From the NCBI GenBank assembly GCA_017484285.1, contig JAFUTH010000005.1, positions 124,001 through 188,000 on the forward strand: a stretch of 64,000 bases of DNA, written 5' to 3'. Origin of the DNA: Treponema sp. GTDB lineage: Bacteria > Spirochaetota > Spirochaetia > Treponematales > Treponemataceae. Position 1 is the first letter of the stretch, and each line of letters starts with the position of its first letter. Position numbers and translations under genes: made by a program. Positions 53,126 through 61,012 of this stretch are shown here, piece by piece. Under the pieces are notes generated by a model. It saw only the letters and a list, made by a program, of their open reading frames with translations. It was not told the origin of the DNA and did not search any database.

Positions 53126-53734
53126 ATGAAAAAAAATTGCATGTTGATGCTGATTGCCGTTTCGATTTTGCTTTCATCGTGTTTTGACGGAAAGCGAGTT
53201 TCCTTCGGGCTGGATGGAACATGGGAAGATTCTAACGGTGGAAAATGGATTTTTGACGAGGATTCGGGCAAGGTCACGCACAAAGCCAAATTCAAAAAAG
53301 AAAAATTTCAGTTCTATGTACTTGATGAATATGATTTTTCTTTTTCGTACGGAAGAAAATCTTTGAACGCTATTATTACTTTCCGAAGCGATGGTTATAT
53401 GCGGGCGACTTTAAAAGACAATGGAAAAAGTCTGACTTTCTCAGGCGGAAAAGGCAACACAGGTGATACAGTCAGCGGAAAATGGAACTGTGTCGAATCA
53501 AAAGATTGCTATATGATTTTTGATTCGGAAAACCGTGAGGCTGAACTTTGCTTTGGAAGTGAGCCATTGAAAATTCCGTATAATTTTGAACATATCGGAA
53601 TGACGATTAACATGAGATTCAGTGAATTCGGGCAAGAGCCGATAGATTTTGAAGTCAATACAGTAAAACTCGATGATAAAAATATGGCATTTTCAAGCAG
53701 TATGCTTGGTTCCTTGAAATTGACGAAAAAATAA
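53126..53734 (+). CDS. Lipoprotein of unknown function
   Basis: A 202-residue lipoprotein (lipobox ILLSSC). The start is the ATG at 53126, behind GGAGG that overlaps an earlier in-frame ATG. The mature protein is beta-rich and opens LDGTWEDSNGGKWIFDEDSG, like lipocalin- or META-type domains that begin with a G-x-W strand. It ends MAFSSSMLGSLKLTKK. The next gene appears to be a paralogue (LHGSWESPYGEDEVASISFD). Function not recognised. Confidence 0.65.
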   Translation: MKKNCMLMLIAVSILLSSCFDGKRVSFGLDGTWEDSNGGKWIFDEDSGKVTHKAKFKKEKFQFYVLDEYDFSFSYGRKSLNAIITFRSDGYMRATLKDNGKSLTFSGGKGNTGDTVSGKWNCVESKDCYMIFDSENREAELCFGSEPLKIPYNFEHIGMTINMRFSEFGQEPIDFEVNTVKLDDKNMAFSSSMLGSLKLTKK

Positions 53735-53748
53735 GGCTGGAAAAGAAA

Positions 53749-54429
53749 ATGGGTGCGAAAAAAGTTATTGGTTGCGGTTGTTTTACGGTTATTGCTGTTG
53801 TTGTCGTGAGTTTTATTTTTGTATTCAAATTGATGTTCGGTGGAACGCATTATGGACTTCACGGCAGTTGGGAATCTCCTTACGGAGAAGATGAAGTAGC
53901 TTCGATTTCATTTGACGAGACAAATGGAAAATGCTCGATGATTGCACTTAGGAAGAGTGGCTGGCAGACGAAAGAAGATAAGTATAGCGGAAAATTCACT
54001 GTCGAAGAATCGACTTTATTTCATGTGAAAGGTACGGATTTTGAACAAAAATTTGTAATTTACCGTCTGAAAAAGGGGTTCAGACTCGTCACTCAATTTT
54101 TCTCTTTAGATTTTTCTGTTCCAGCCCCTAAAGATTTGGACGAACTTGACGGAGAATGGAAGAGCGATTCAGAAACAAATTTTGTCCTTAAAATTGACAA
54201 GGCAAATCAACAATTTTCGCTTCGCTTTAGTGACGGCACGGCAATGACAGGAAGTTACACGACAAAAAATTGTCTTTTGGCTTACTGCAATTTCAATTCT
54301 TTTGATATTCCGTCAAACAGTCCTATCGGCAATTCTCAAGTCGTTGACACAGACCTGCCAATGCTCGTGGATTTCATTGACAAGAACACATTCAAATCAT
54401 TCAAAACTGTGTTCCGTCGCACAAGATAG
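53749..54429 (+). CDS. Membrane-anchored paralogue of the preceding lipoprotein
   Basis: A 226-residue protein with an N-terminal membrane anchor (VIGCGCFTVIAVVVVSFIFV) and two beta-rich units, each starting with a Gly-x-Trp motif (LHGSWESPYGEDEVAS; LDGEWKSDSETNFVLK). The resemblance to the upstream lipoprotein suggests gene duplication. It is the last gene of the cluster. Its stop lies 14 nt before the palindromic repeat at 54444, so it forms the end of the accessory segment between the two purL copies. Confidence 0.65.
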   Translation: MGAKKVIGCGCFTVIAVVVVSFIFVFKLMFGGTHYGLHGSWESPYGEDEVASISFDETNGKCSMIALRKSGWQTKEDKYSGKFTVEESTLFHVKGTDFEQKFVIYRLKKGFRLVTQFFSLDFSVPAPKDLDELDGEWKSDSETNFVLKIDKANQQFSLRFSDGTAMTGSYTTKNCLLAYCNFNSFDIPSNSPIGNSQVVDTDLPMLVDFIDKNTFKSFKTVFRRTR

Positions 54430-54443
54430 CGATAACAAGCCAA

Positions 54444-54547
54444 GCGTTAAGGATTGTAGCACCGCCGTAGGCGTTCCGAAACGAAGTGCAGGAATGGAGC
54501 GATTAGCGGAAGTGCGGAAAGCCTGACCCGCCGTAGGCGGGGAACGC
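54444..54547 (+). repeat. 104-bp palindromic repeat (cassette-end repeat, copy 2)
   Basis: On the plus strand it reads GCGTTAAGGATTGTAGCACC ... GCGGAAAGCCTGACCC ... GGGGAACGCC and is closely similar to the minus strand of 8311-8416. It starts 14 nt after the last accessory gene's stop and ends 28 nt before the purL remnant begins. Confidence 0.75.
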
Positions 54548-54575
54548 CAAAAACTATGTGCTTTTATCTTGTTAG

Positions 54576-56104
54576 TCGAGCACATCAATGTTCCTCACAC
54601 TCTGGTTTCATTCGCCGTTGCTCACGATGAGGCAAAAAATGTTCAGTCCGGCTCATTCAAAAAGAGCGGAAGCTATGTTTACCTCGTTCAGATTCCATAT
54701 TCAAAAGAACTCGCACCGGACTGGGACGCTTTCAAAAAGAACTCAGATGCCCTCTACGAGCTTAACAAGGCCGGCAAAATCAACGCAATGTACCCGGTCG
54801 GAGCAGGCGGAATCGCTGAGGCAATCACAAAGATGTCATTCGGAAACAAAATCGGCGTTCAGCTCACACAGATTCCGACATCAGCAACAGTCATCGGCTT
54901 CCACCGCAACGCAAACGACACAATCGCAGACCTCTTCACACCGCAGTACGGCTCAATCCTCGTTGAAACAGACGACGACAAGTTTGAGAACGGCGGCTTT
55001 GTAAACACAACAGTCCTCAGAATCGGAAACACACAGAAAGACCCGATCATCTCATTCGAAATGAAGGGCGTTGCTCCGCTTCCAAAAGCAGAAATCAAGC
55101 TTTCTGACCTTTACGAAGCATGGGAATCTAAACTTTCAAAAGTATTCCCGCCAGTTTCTTCTGTCAAAAAAGAAGAAAATCTCCCGGATTGGGCAAAAGC
55201 AGAGCACGCATCTTTGGGCGAAGCACGAGCAAAAGCAAGTACATTCACAACACTCGACCCAAGCAAGGCAAAACCACGCGTAATCGTTCCAGTATTCCCA
55301 GGCACAAACTGTGAGTACGACATGGCACGCGCATTCAACCTTGCAGGTGCTGACTCACACATCCTCGTCTTCAAGAACCGCACTCCAAAAGACATGGAAG
55401 AATCTCTCGAAGCCTTCAAGGCAGAGATTGAAAAAGCTCAGATTGTAGCATTCGCAGGCGGTTTCTCTGCCGGTGACGAGCCAGACGGAAGCGGTAAGTT
55501 CATTGCAAACGTAATCCGAGAAAAGCGCGTCGCAGATGCAATCACAGCTCACCTCGAAGACAAAAAGAACCTCGTCCTCGGTATCTGTAACGGATTCCAG
55601 GCTTTGATTAAGACAGGCCTCGTTCCTTATGGAAAAATCACCGAGCCAAGCGCAGAGACACCGACCCTTACATTCAACGACATCCACCGACACATTAGCC
55701 GCGTTGTATGGACTCGCATGGTAAGTGCCGCTTCTCCTTGGGCTTTGGACGCTTCTGTACTCGAAGAAAAACCGCATTACATTCCGGTAAGCCACGGTGA
55801 AGGCAAAATCTTCATTTCTGAGCAGCTCGCAAAAGAATTGTTCGAAAAAGGACAAGTCTACAGCCAGTACTGCGACGAAAACGGCAATCCGACAATGCTC
55901 GAACCAGAAAACCCCAACGGCTCAGCATTCGCAATCGAAGGCCTCACAAGCCCGGACGGCCTTGTCTTGGGTAAAATGGGCCACTCAGAGCGCACGGTGG
56001 GCATCGGCGGCTACACAGAGGATTTGATCAAGAACATCGCCTGCAACAAGGAAGCAAGCTCATGCCAGAACCTCTTTAGGGCTGGAGTCCGTTATTTCGG
56101 GTAA
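54576..56104 (+). pseudogene. 5'-truncated second copy of purL
   Basis: A diverged copy of the last ~507 codons of purL. It begins abruptly at TCGAGCACATCAATG (equivalent to codon 833 of the intact gene) and runs in one open frame to an intact stop. Differences from the full gene are mostly silent plus a few conservative changes (NALYE to DALYE, MAFGN to MSFGN). It retains part of the second AIR-synthase half and the whole amidotransferase domain, including ILGICNGFQ-type LGICNGF and HGEGK. The open frame might still be translated from an ATG at 54569, giving an amidotransferase-like fragment, but it lacks the synthase core. The open reading frame with silent changes suggests it was under selection until recently, for example in a donor genome. 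Confidence 0.85.
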
Positions 56105-56117
56105 CGCGTAATCAGGT

Positions 56118-56187
56118 CGTCATTCTGAGCGTAAGCGAAGAATCTTTGTTAAAAGTGAAAGATTGCTTCGCTTCGCTCGCAATGACG
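56118..56187. repeat. 70-bp inverted repeat of the GTCATTCTGAGCG type
   Basis: CGTCATTCTGAGCG...GAAGAATCTTT pairs with AAAGATTGCTTCGCTTCGCTC...AATGACG. It starts 14 nt after the purL remnant's stop. Palindromes of this type are scattered through many bacterial genomes. Confidence 0.65.
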
Positions 56188-56194
56188 GAAATGC

Positions 56195-56231
56195 AAAACT
56201 CGACTGAGAGATTCTTGGTCGAGTTTTTTTT
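56195..56231 (+). terminator. Terminator behind the purL remnant
   Basis: Perfect 10-bp stem AAAACTCGAC / GTCGAGTTTT followed by a run of T. Confidence 0.85.
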
Positions 56232-56306
56232 GTATTTTTTATCTGAAACTCTTGTCCTATACGCAAATTATGATATAATTACGATAGATTTTTAAATGAG
56301 GTGAAT

Positions 56307-56570
56307 ATGCCAGCAATTAGGGCAAGTGCCGATTTACGCAACAAATACGCTGAAATTTCAAATTATTGTCATACAACAAACGAGCCTGTTTTCATCACGA
56401 AGAATGGGCAGGGCGACTTGGCAGTTATGAGCATCGCTCAATATGATATTCTTTTGGGAAAACTTGATTTGTATTCAAAACTCGCAGAGGGCTTAAAAGA
56501 TTTTCAGAACGGGAAGCACGAGCCTTTCGATACCGCAATGCACAATATTCGAAGCGAACTGGGGATTTAA
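56307..56570 (+). CDS. Phd/YefM-type antitoxin
   Basis: An 87-residue protein using the ATG at 56307, with GAGGTG 4 nt upstream (an in-frame GTG lies two codons earlier). The Phd/YefM N-terminal domain is clear: IRASADLRNKYAEISNYCHT, then EPVFITKNGQGDLAVMSIAQYD. It should bind its own promoter and, through its C-terminal tail (FDTAMHNIRSELGI), the toxin. The toxin ATG shares a base with its stop codon. Confidence 0.9.
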   Translation: MPAIRASADLRNKYAEISNYCHTTNEPVFITKNGQGDLAVMSIAQYDILLGKLDLYSKLAEGLKDFQNGKHEPFDTAMHNIRSELGI

Positions 56571-56896
56571 TGAACGCAATCGAAATTTCTGAATCAGCGA
56601 AAGCAGACATAAAAGAGATTTTGTCCTATATAAAAGATTCTCTTCAAAATCCCAGTGCCGCTTCAAATCTTGCCGACTTGTTTACGCGGGAAGTTTCTTC
56701 ATTGGAAAAACATCCGTTCAGTGGCACTCCTGTTCAAGATAGATTCCTTTCAAATTATGGTTTCAGATTTTTGCTCGTTAAGAATTTTAAAGTCTTTTAT
56801 GTAGTTGACGAGCAAGGCGAAAACAAGCAGATTCGTATTGTGCGCGTTCTGTATGCACGGCGGGATTGTGAGACGATATTGGAAAGGGAAGTTTAG
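56570..56896 (+). CDS. ParE/RelE-type toxin
   Basis: A 108-residue protein of the ParE/RelE superfamily: EISESAKADIKEILSYIKDS at the N-terminus, PFSGTPVQDRFLSNYGFRFLL in the middle and the closing strands FYVVDEQG and IRIVRVLYARRDCE. RelE members cut mRNA in the ribosome while ParE members poison gyrase; the sequence alone does not separate the two. It overlaps the Phd-type antitoxin gene by one base. Confidence 0.88.
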   Translation: MNAIEISESAKADIKEILSYIKDSLQNPSAASNLADLFTREVSSLEKHPFSGTPVQDRFLSNYGFRFLLVKNFKVFYVVDEQGENKQIRIVRVLYARRDCETILEREV

Positions 56897-56917
56897 AATC
56901 ACCTATTACAAGATTAT

Positions 56918-57090
56918 TTATTTGCTTTCCGTGAGGGGCAGAAGCACCGTGTCGCTGTTTCCGCCGATTTTTACCCGTGCTTTTTGCTCATGCAGATAGG
57001 TTTTTCGGCTTCGCTCTGGCAAAACTGCGTCAATGTATTTTATCAATTCGGTCATATCCACCGCGCGATTGCTGTCCTTACAGTCGTGCC
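56918..57090 (-). pseudogene. Orphan 3' gene fragment fused to the mazF end
   Basis: On the minus strand an open frame without a start runs from the mazF stop region (HDCKDSNRAVDMTELIKYID) to ERSRKTYLHEQKARV and a stop at 56918-56920. The protein-like sequence and codon use suggest the last ~55 codons of a real gene, 5'-truncated. I cannot identify the parent gene. Confidence 0.5.
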
Positions 57091-57341
57091 CTGTCAATTA
57101 CGGTAATCTGAGGCGTAACGGCAACTGAATCTTTTGTAAGAGCTGTTTCATCAGCAGTAAGCAACATATTTCCTGGAAAATCAGCTAAACGCAAATTTGT
57201 TGTTAGAGGAATTACTATTGTTGTATGCATTGAGGTCTGATTAAAAGAATCGTTTTGAACAATTATTGCCGGACGTCTTCTGCTAGGTTCACTGCCAAAC
57301 GGAATGCCGAAATCAACCCACCATATCTCACCACGAATCAT
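57078..57341 (-). CDS. MazF/PemK-type toxin, probably truncated at the C-terminus
   Basis: An 87-residue protein starting MIRGEIWWVDFGIPFGSEPS, then RRRPAIIVQND and TIVIPLTTNLRLADFPGN, as in MazF/PemK endoribonucleases. Full-length relatives continue for ~20-25 residues after the VIDRARL position with a helix; here a stop follows at once and sequence from another gene begins. It is therefore likely to be a truncated toxin, perhaps inactive or with an altered end. The start lies inside the antitoxin gene (14-nt overlap). Confidence 0.8.
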   Translation of the reverse strand: MIRGEIWWVDFGIPFGSEPSRRRPAIIVQNDSFNQTSMHTTIVIPLTTNLRLADFPGNMLLTADETALTKDSVAVTPQITVIDRARL

Positions 57342-57567
57342 TCTTTGTAAGCTCCCGAATTGATTCCAGGCCTGCATTTTGCACAGATTCAAATTCATTA
57401 AATGCGTCAGGATTAGCTTTCATGAATGCATTTATGCGCTCTGAGACAGACTGCTGCTTTTTTTTGGCGTTGTAAATTGAATATAAATAGCCAACATAAT
57501 GCGCGACTTCCTGCTGTGCTTCATATGGCAACGCATTTATCTGTTTTTCCAAAACTGCAAAAGGCAT
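57328..57567 (-). CDS. Antitoxin-like protein (DUF2281-like) partner of MazF
   Basis: A 79-residue protein: MPFAVLEKQINALPYEAQQE and VAHYVGYLYSIYNAKKK, a helical segment like DUF2281 antitoxins, then an acidic C-terminal tail (NPDAFNEFESVQNAGLESI) expected to bind the toxin. It is first of the two-gene module. No helix-turn-helix is visible. Confidence 0.75.
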   Translation of the reverse strand: MPFAVLEKQINALPYEAQQEVAHYVGYLYSIYNAKKKQQSVSERINAFMKANPDAFNEFESVQNAGLESIRELTKNDSW

Positions 57568-57663
57568 TCTGACACCCCCTTAACTTCAATATAGCACAGC
57601 ATATTCGTTTTTTCAACAAAAGATTCACAAAGACATGTCCCCCCAACACACTCACTCCCACCC

Positions 57664-57677
57664 GTGCGTTAACGCAC
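57664..57677. other. Perfect 14-bp palindrome GTGCGTTAACGCAC
   Basis: Located in the 214-bp gap between the MazF-type module and the repeat lipoprotein gene. It joins the end motifs of the large palindromic repeat (GCGTT and AACGC) back to back, and a partial copy (CTGTGCGTTCACAC) follows 9 nt later. It could equally be an operator. Confidence 0.4.
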
Positions 57678-57781
57678 TAAAAACCTGTGCGTTCACACTA
57701 ACACGACCTTTTTGAAATATGGTAGTTTTCTTTGTATAAGGGCGTATGCCTTTTAAAACAAACTAAAAAGAGGTTTTTATA

Positions 57782-59797
57782 ATGAAAAAACTTTTTAAAA
57801 CACTGGCTGCACTCGCAGTAGTAGCGGCACTTGGTTTTGGCTTTGTGTCTTGCGGGGGCGGAAATGATGACAGCTCTAGTGGCGGCGGAAATCCTGGAAA
57901 CAGCGGTGGCGGCAACAACGACACAAATTCTGCTTTGGCTATTTTTAGCTGCGATGCTGGTTATGATCAGCGAACACTGACCTTTTTTGCAGACTCTACT
58001 TTCAAAGTAATTGTAAGTGACGAAACTGGATCGCAGGCAGAAGGAACATATACATTTGATTCCGGCGACTGGGAAAACGGAACAATCACATTGACCGCCA
58101 CATCAGGTTACAAACAAGATACATTTACTGGTACTAAAACAATTACTGGAAAACAAATAACTTTCAGTACCAAAACATATACTCTTACCGGCGGAACTCT
58201 CAAAACTCCAGCTAAAGAAAACGAAAATAACAATTCTGGAAATTCAGACACAACAAACACAGACACGACTAAGACTGATTCTACCGAGACGGATACAACC
58301 AAAACAGACACACCAGCAACAACTTCAAGTGCCATATTCAAAACTTTTGATGATTATGAAATTTCATTCGCTACTGACAGTACATACCTTATTAATTGTC
58401 GTGGCGATTTTTGTTGGAAAGGAACTTACACATTAGAAGGTGATTTCAATAATGGTACTGTTACAATGAAACAAACACATTCATGGATATACGGTAAATG
58501 GGAAGAGAGTACATACACAGACAGCTTTAAAATTGAAAATGGTGTAGGAACTTACGGCAGAAACGATGTCAGTTACAATGTTTTAACGGCGCTTGCTGTT
58601 TATGAATATTCTGGAAGTTCTAAAGAGCTGGTGATTTTTTCTGAAGACTCTACTTTCAAACTATTGGAGTATGGAGAATGTGAAACAGACGGGAAATATA
58701 AATTAGATTCCGGTGACTGGGAAAACGGTACAATCATATTGTTTGACAAAAAACCTTATAAAAAATCTGGTATTTATACAATTTCAGAAAAGAAACTGGA
58801 TTTAGGCCTAACTTATTCTCTAAAAGACGGAACTCTCAAAACACCGACAAGCAGCGAAACAGATAGTTCTGTAGCCTTCTCAGGAACTGACGATTTATAC
58901 GGAAAAAAATATTTATTTAAATTCTCCAATGGCAATTATGTACAATGGGTTGATGGTAAAGAATCTGAAAAAGGCACTTATACAATGGCAGGTGATTTTA
59001 CAAACGGATTCATGAAACTTATTAAAACACACCAATATGCAAATGATTCGTGGGAAACAACAGAAGAAAATATTATTAAGTGTGAAATTAGAGATGGAAC
59101 TTTATCACTAGGCCGTGTTGAATACGAGACTGTAAGCTATGATTACGATGTTACAGATGATTTGCCGAAGGCACGAGTTTATTTTTGGACAGCTTCTACT
59201 ACAAAGCGACTTTTAAATAATTCAAATGATTCCTACACAGAAATTAAGGTAAAAAAAGGTACAACGCTAGAGAAGCCAACAGCCCCTACGCTGAACGATG
59301 AAGATTATGAATTTGTCGGTTGGTATACTTGTGAAGGGAGAGATGAGAATTATACCGAAATTCTAAAACCGTTTGATTTTGACACACCAATTACGGAAGA
59401 TCGTCTTGAACTATATGCAAAATGGACTACATCAATAAAGGCCGAATATAACACGGAAGATAGCAATTCTAGTAACTCTATTGTTTCTGTTCGTTTTTAT
59501 ACTGACAACACTTATAAGCTGACAAAAAAGCCTTCTGATAGCACTGGTGAAACGAACATCGAAGAAGGAACATATGAAATCGAAATCAGCTATGGTGATA
59601 ATGCATGGAAACATGGAGCTATCACCTTTACTCCGTATGAAGGAGACTCATATGAGGGCACGACAAATAACTGGAATTATGGTATTGAACACTGTGTACT
59701 AGATATTGTTGAAAATGGCAGCAATCATAGCCAAGAATTAGAGGCAGATTACCGTTGGTTCTGGGACAATCATCCGTATTGGTCAAATGAAAATTAG
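57782..59797 (+). CDS. Repeat lipoprotein with one InlB B-repeat
   Basis: A 671-residue lipoprotein (signal peptide, lipobox GFVSC, then a Gly/Asn/Ser-rich tether). Four or more ~110-120-residue beta-rich units alternate between two types: one with a TFKVIVSDETG / YTFDSGDWENGTITL pattern, the other with YLINCRGDFCWKGTYTLEGD / NGTVTMKQTH. A Thr/Asp repeat linker (TNTDTTKTDSTETDTTKTD) separates the first two. Near residues 490-550 there is one InlB B-type repeat (FVGWYTCEGRD ... ELYAKW). Surface location is likely; function unknown. Confidence 0.75.
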   Translation: MKKLFKTLAALAVVAALGFGFVSCGGGNDDSSSGGGNPGNSGGGNNDTNSALAIFSCDAGYDQRTLTFFADSTFKVIVSDETGSQAEGTYTFDSGDWENGTITLTATSGYKQDTFTGTKTITGKQITFSTKTYTLTGGTLKTPAKENENNNSGNSDTTNTDTTKTDSTETDTTKTDTPATTSSAIFKTFDDYEISFATDSTYLINCRGDFCWKGTYTLEGDFNNGTVTMKQTHSWIYGKWEESTYTDSFKIENGVGTYGRNDVSYNVLTALAVYEYSGSSKELVIFSEDSTFKLLEYGECETDGKYKLDSGDWENGTIILFDKKPYKKSGIYTISEKKLDLGLTYSLKDGTLKTPTSSETDSSVAFSGTDDLYGKKYLFKFSNGNYVQWVDGKESEKGTYTMAGDFTNGFMKLIKTHQYANDSWETTEENIIKCEIRDGTLSLGRVEYETVSYDYDVTDDLPKARVYFWTASTTKRLLNNSNDSYTEIKVKKGTTLEKPTAPTLNDEDYEFVGWYTCEGRDENYTEILKPFDFDTPITEDRLELYAKWTTSIKAEYNTEDSNSSNSIVSVRFYTDNTYKLTKKPSDSTGETNIEEGTYEIEISYGDNAWKHGAITFTPYEGDSYEGTTNNWNYGIEHCVLDIVENGSNHSQELEADYRWFWDNHPYWSNEN

Positions 59798-59808
59798 AGG
59801 TTAAAACT

Positions 59809-60294
59809 ATGGAAAATACAATCAAAGACATCATCTCAAAGCCTGTAGGCGAAACTTACGAGTATGTTCAGACTCTGGGTATTTACTGCTGGCAGGAAGA
59901 GATAAACCATCAGGATGCCGCATTCTTCATGCCCCGCTTTTCGTTCCAGTCAAACAAGGAATACCTAGAAAAACTGTACAAGGGCATTTCCAATGACAGT
60001 TCGCTTTCAAACCAGGGTATCTTTGCTTCTGTCTGGAAGATTGCGAAAGTATATTACAAAGTTCCTGTTGATGCCCCTGAATCTGTGCTTTCCAACGACA
60101 TTACAACCCTCTCAGCTTTTAAGGCATGGTGCAAGTTTGCCGCAAAACCCGAGAACAAAAAACTCAATGTCTATGTTCTTTCCGAAGAAAAACATTTTGC
60201 TCAGTACAAACACACTGAATTGCAAAATCCTAGCGGAATAACATATTACGATTGGGAAGAAGTCCTTAAAAATCAGGTAATTAAAGGCAAATAA
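59809..60294 (+). CDS. Hypothetical cytoplasmic protein
   Basis: A 161-residue protein with no signal peptide or membrane helix. It is rich in aromatic residues (TYEYVQTLGIYCWQEE; WKIAKVYYKVPVDAP; AFKAWCKFAAK). No family is recognised. It starts 11 nt after the lipoprotein stop on the same strand, so it is probably cotranscribed, and is followed by a strong hairpin. Confidence 0.6.
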   Translation: MENTIKDIISKPVGETYEYVQTLGIYCWQEEINHQDAAFFMPRFSFQSNKEYLEKLYKGISNDSSLSNQGIFASVWKIAKVYYKVPVDAPESVLSNDITTLSAFKAWCKFAAKPENKKLNVYVLSEEKHFAQYKHTELQNPSGITYYDWEEVLKNQVIKGK

Positions 60295-60307
60295 AATTCC
60301 TATTTCA

Positions 60308-60335
60308 CAGTCCGTCTGAGCAATCAGGCGGACTG
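60308..60335 (+). terminator. Hairpin after the hypothetical gene
   Basis: CAGTCCGTCTGA-gcaa-TCAGGCGGACTG, a 12-bp stem with one G-T pair. The T tract after it is poor, so termination strength is uncertain. Confidence 0.6.
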
Positions 60336-60380
60336 TATTCCCATAATTCCCAAAAGTTAAAAATCATGTATAATCTTTCC

Positions 60381-61004
60381 ATGAGCTGTTCGGCAAATAG
60401 AATCACCGTTTCTCCAATAAACACAATCCTCGTCTGTGTGATTGCGCAAATCATAAACCTTGCAGCCGCTTATATTTTCGGTGATATGCTTCATGTTCCG
60501 CTTTTTTTGGATACAATCGGTACGGTGGCGGTCGTTTTTTATGCGGGGCTTGTGCCGGCTCTTTTTGTTGCGGGATTTTATAATGTGTTCCGGGTCTTGC
60601 TCATGGTTGCAATGGGAAATCCTGCCTATCCCTGGGATATGATGTACTCCCTTTGCGGCCTTGCAATCGTTTTTTGCACATGGGTTTTCATCTATAAAAA
60701 TTCTAATTTCCGCGGCGGAACGATTCTTACCGTCCTTTATCTTCTTTTGATTGTGCTTGTTTCATCATTTGCTTCAAGCCTGATTGGTGCAGGAATTGAA
60801 ACTTCCCAGCGAATCATCTTTAACAATCAGATTTATTCAAATCCTGTAACGCTTTTTGTTCAGGCCTTTCTCGACGGCAACTTCGGGCTGTTTCTCGCAT
60901 GTTTTATTACACGAATCCCGATTACAGTTCTTGATCGCCTTATCTGCACTTTCGCAGGCTGGCTTTTGTACCTAATCTTCAAAAAAATCCGCTTTCCGTG
61001 TTAG
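60381..61004 (+). CDS. Integral membrane protein, ECF S-component-like
   Basis: A 207-residue protein with about six membrane helices (INTILVCVIAQIINLAAAYI; FLDTIGTVAVVFYAGLVPAL; LYLLLIVLVSSFASSLIGAG; others). The layout resembles substrate-binding S-components of ECF transporters or the membrane sensor parts of some kinases. I start it at 60381 because a TATAAT box at 60369-60374 lies inside any longer frame. The kinase gene follows 8 nt downstream, so it may be the input component of the two-component system. Confidence 0.65.
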   Translation: MSCSANRITVSPINTILVCVIAQIINLAAAYIFGDMLHVPLFLDTIGTVAVVFYAGLVPALFVAGFYNVFRVLLMVAMGNPAYPWDMMYSLCGLAIVFCTWVFIYKNSNFRGGTILTVLYLLLIVLVSSFASSLIGAGIETSQRIIFNNQIYSNPVTLFVQAFLDGNFGLFLACFITRIPITVLDRLICTFAGWLLYLIFKKIRFPC

Positions 61005-61012
61005 AATGAACT

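Noticed and set aside
54569-56104. A functional stand-alone PurQ-like glutaminase from the second purL copy
   Set aside because: It starts in the middle of the AIR-synthase domain without a ribosome-binding site and duplicates an intact fused gene; treated as a remnant, though translation cannot be excluded.
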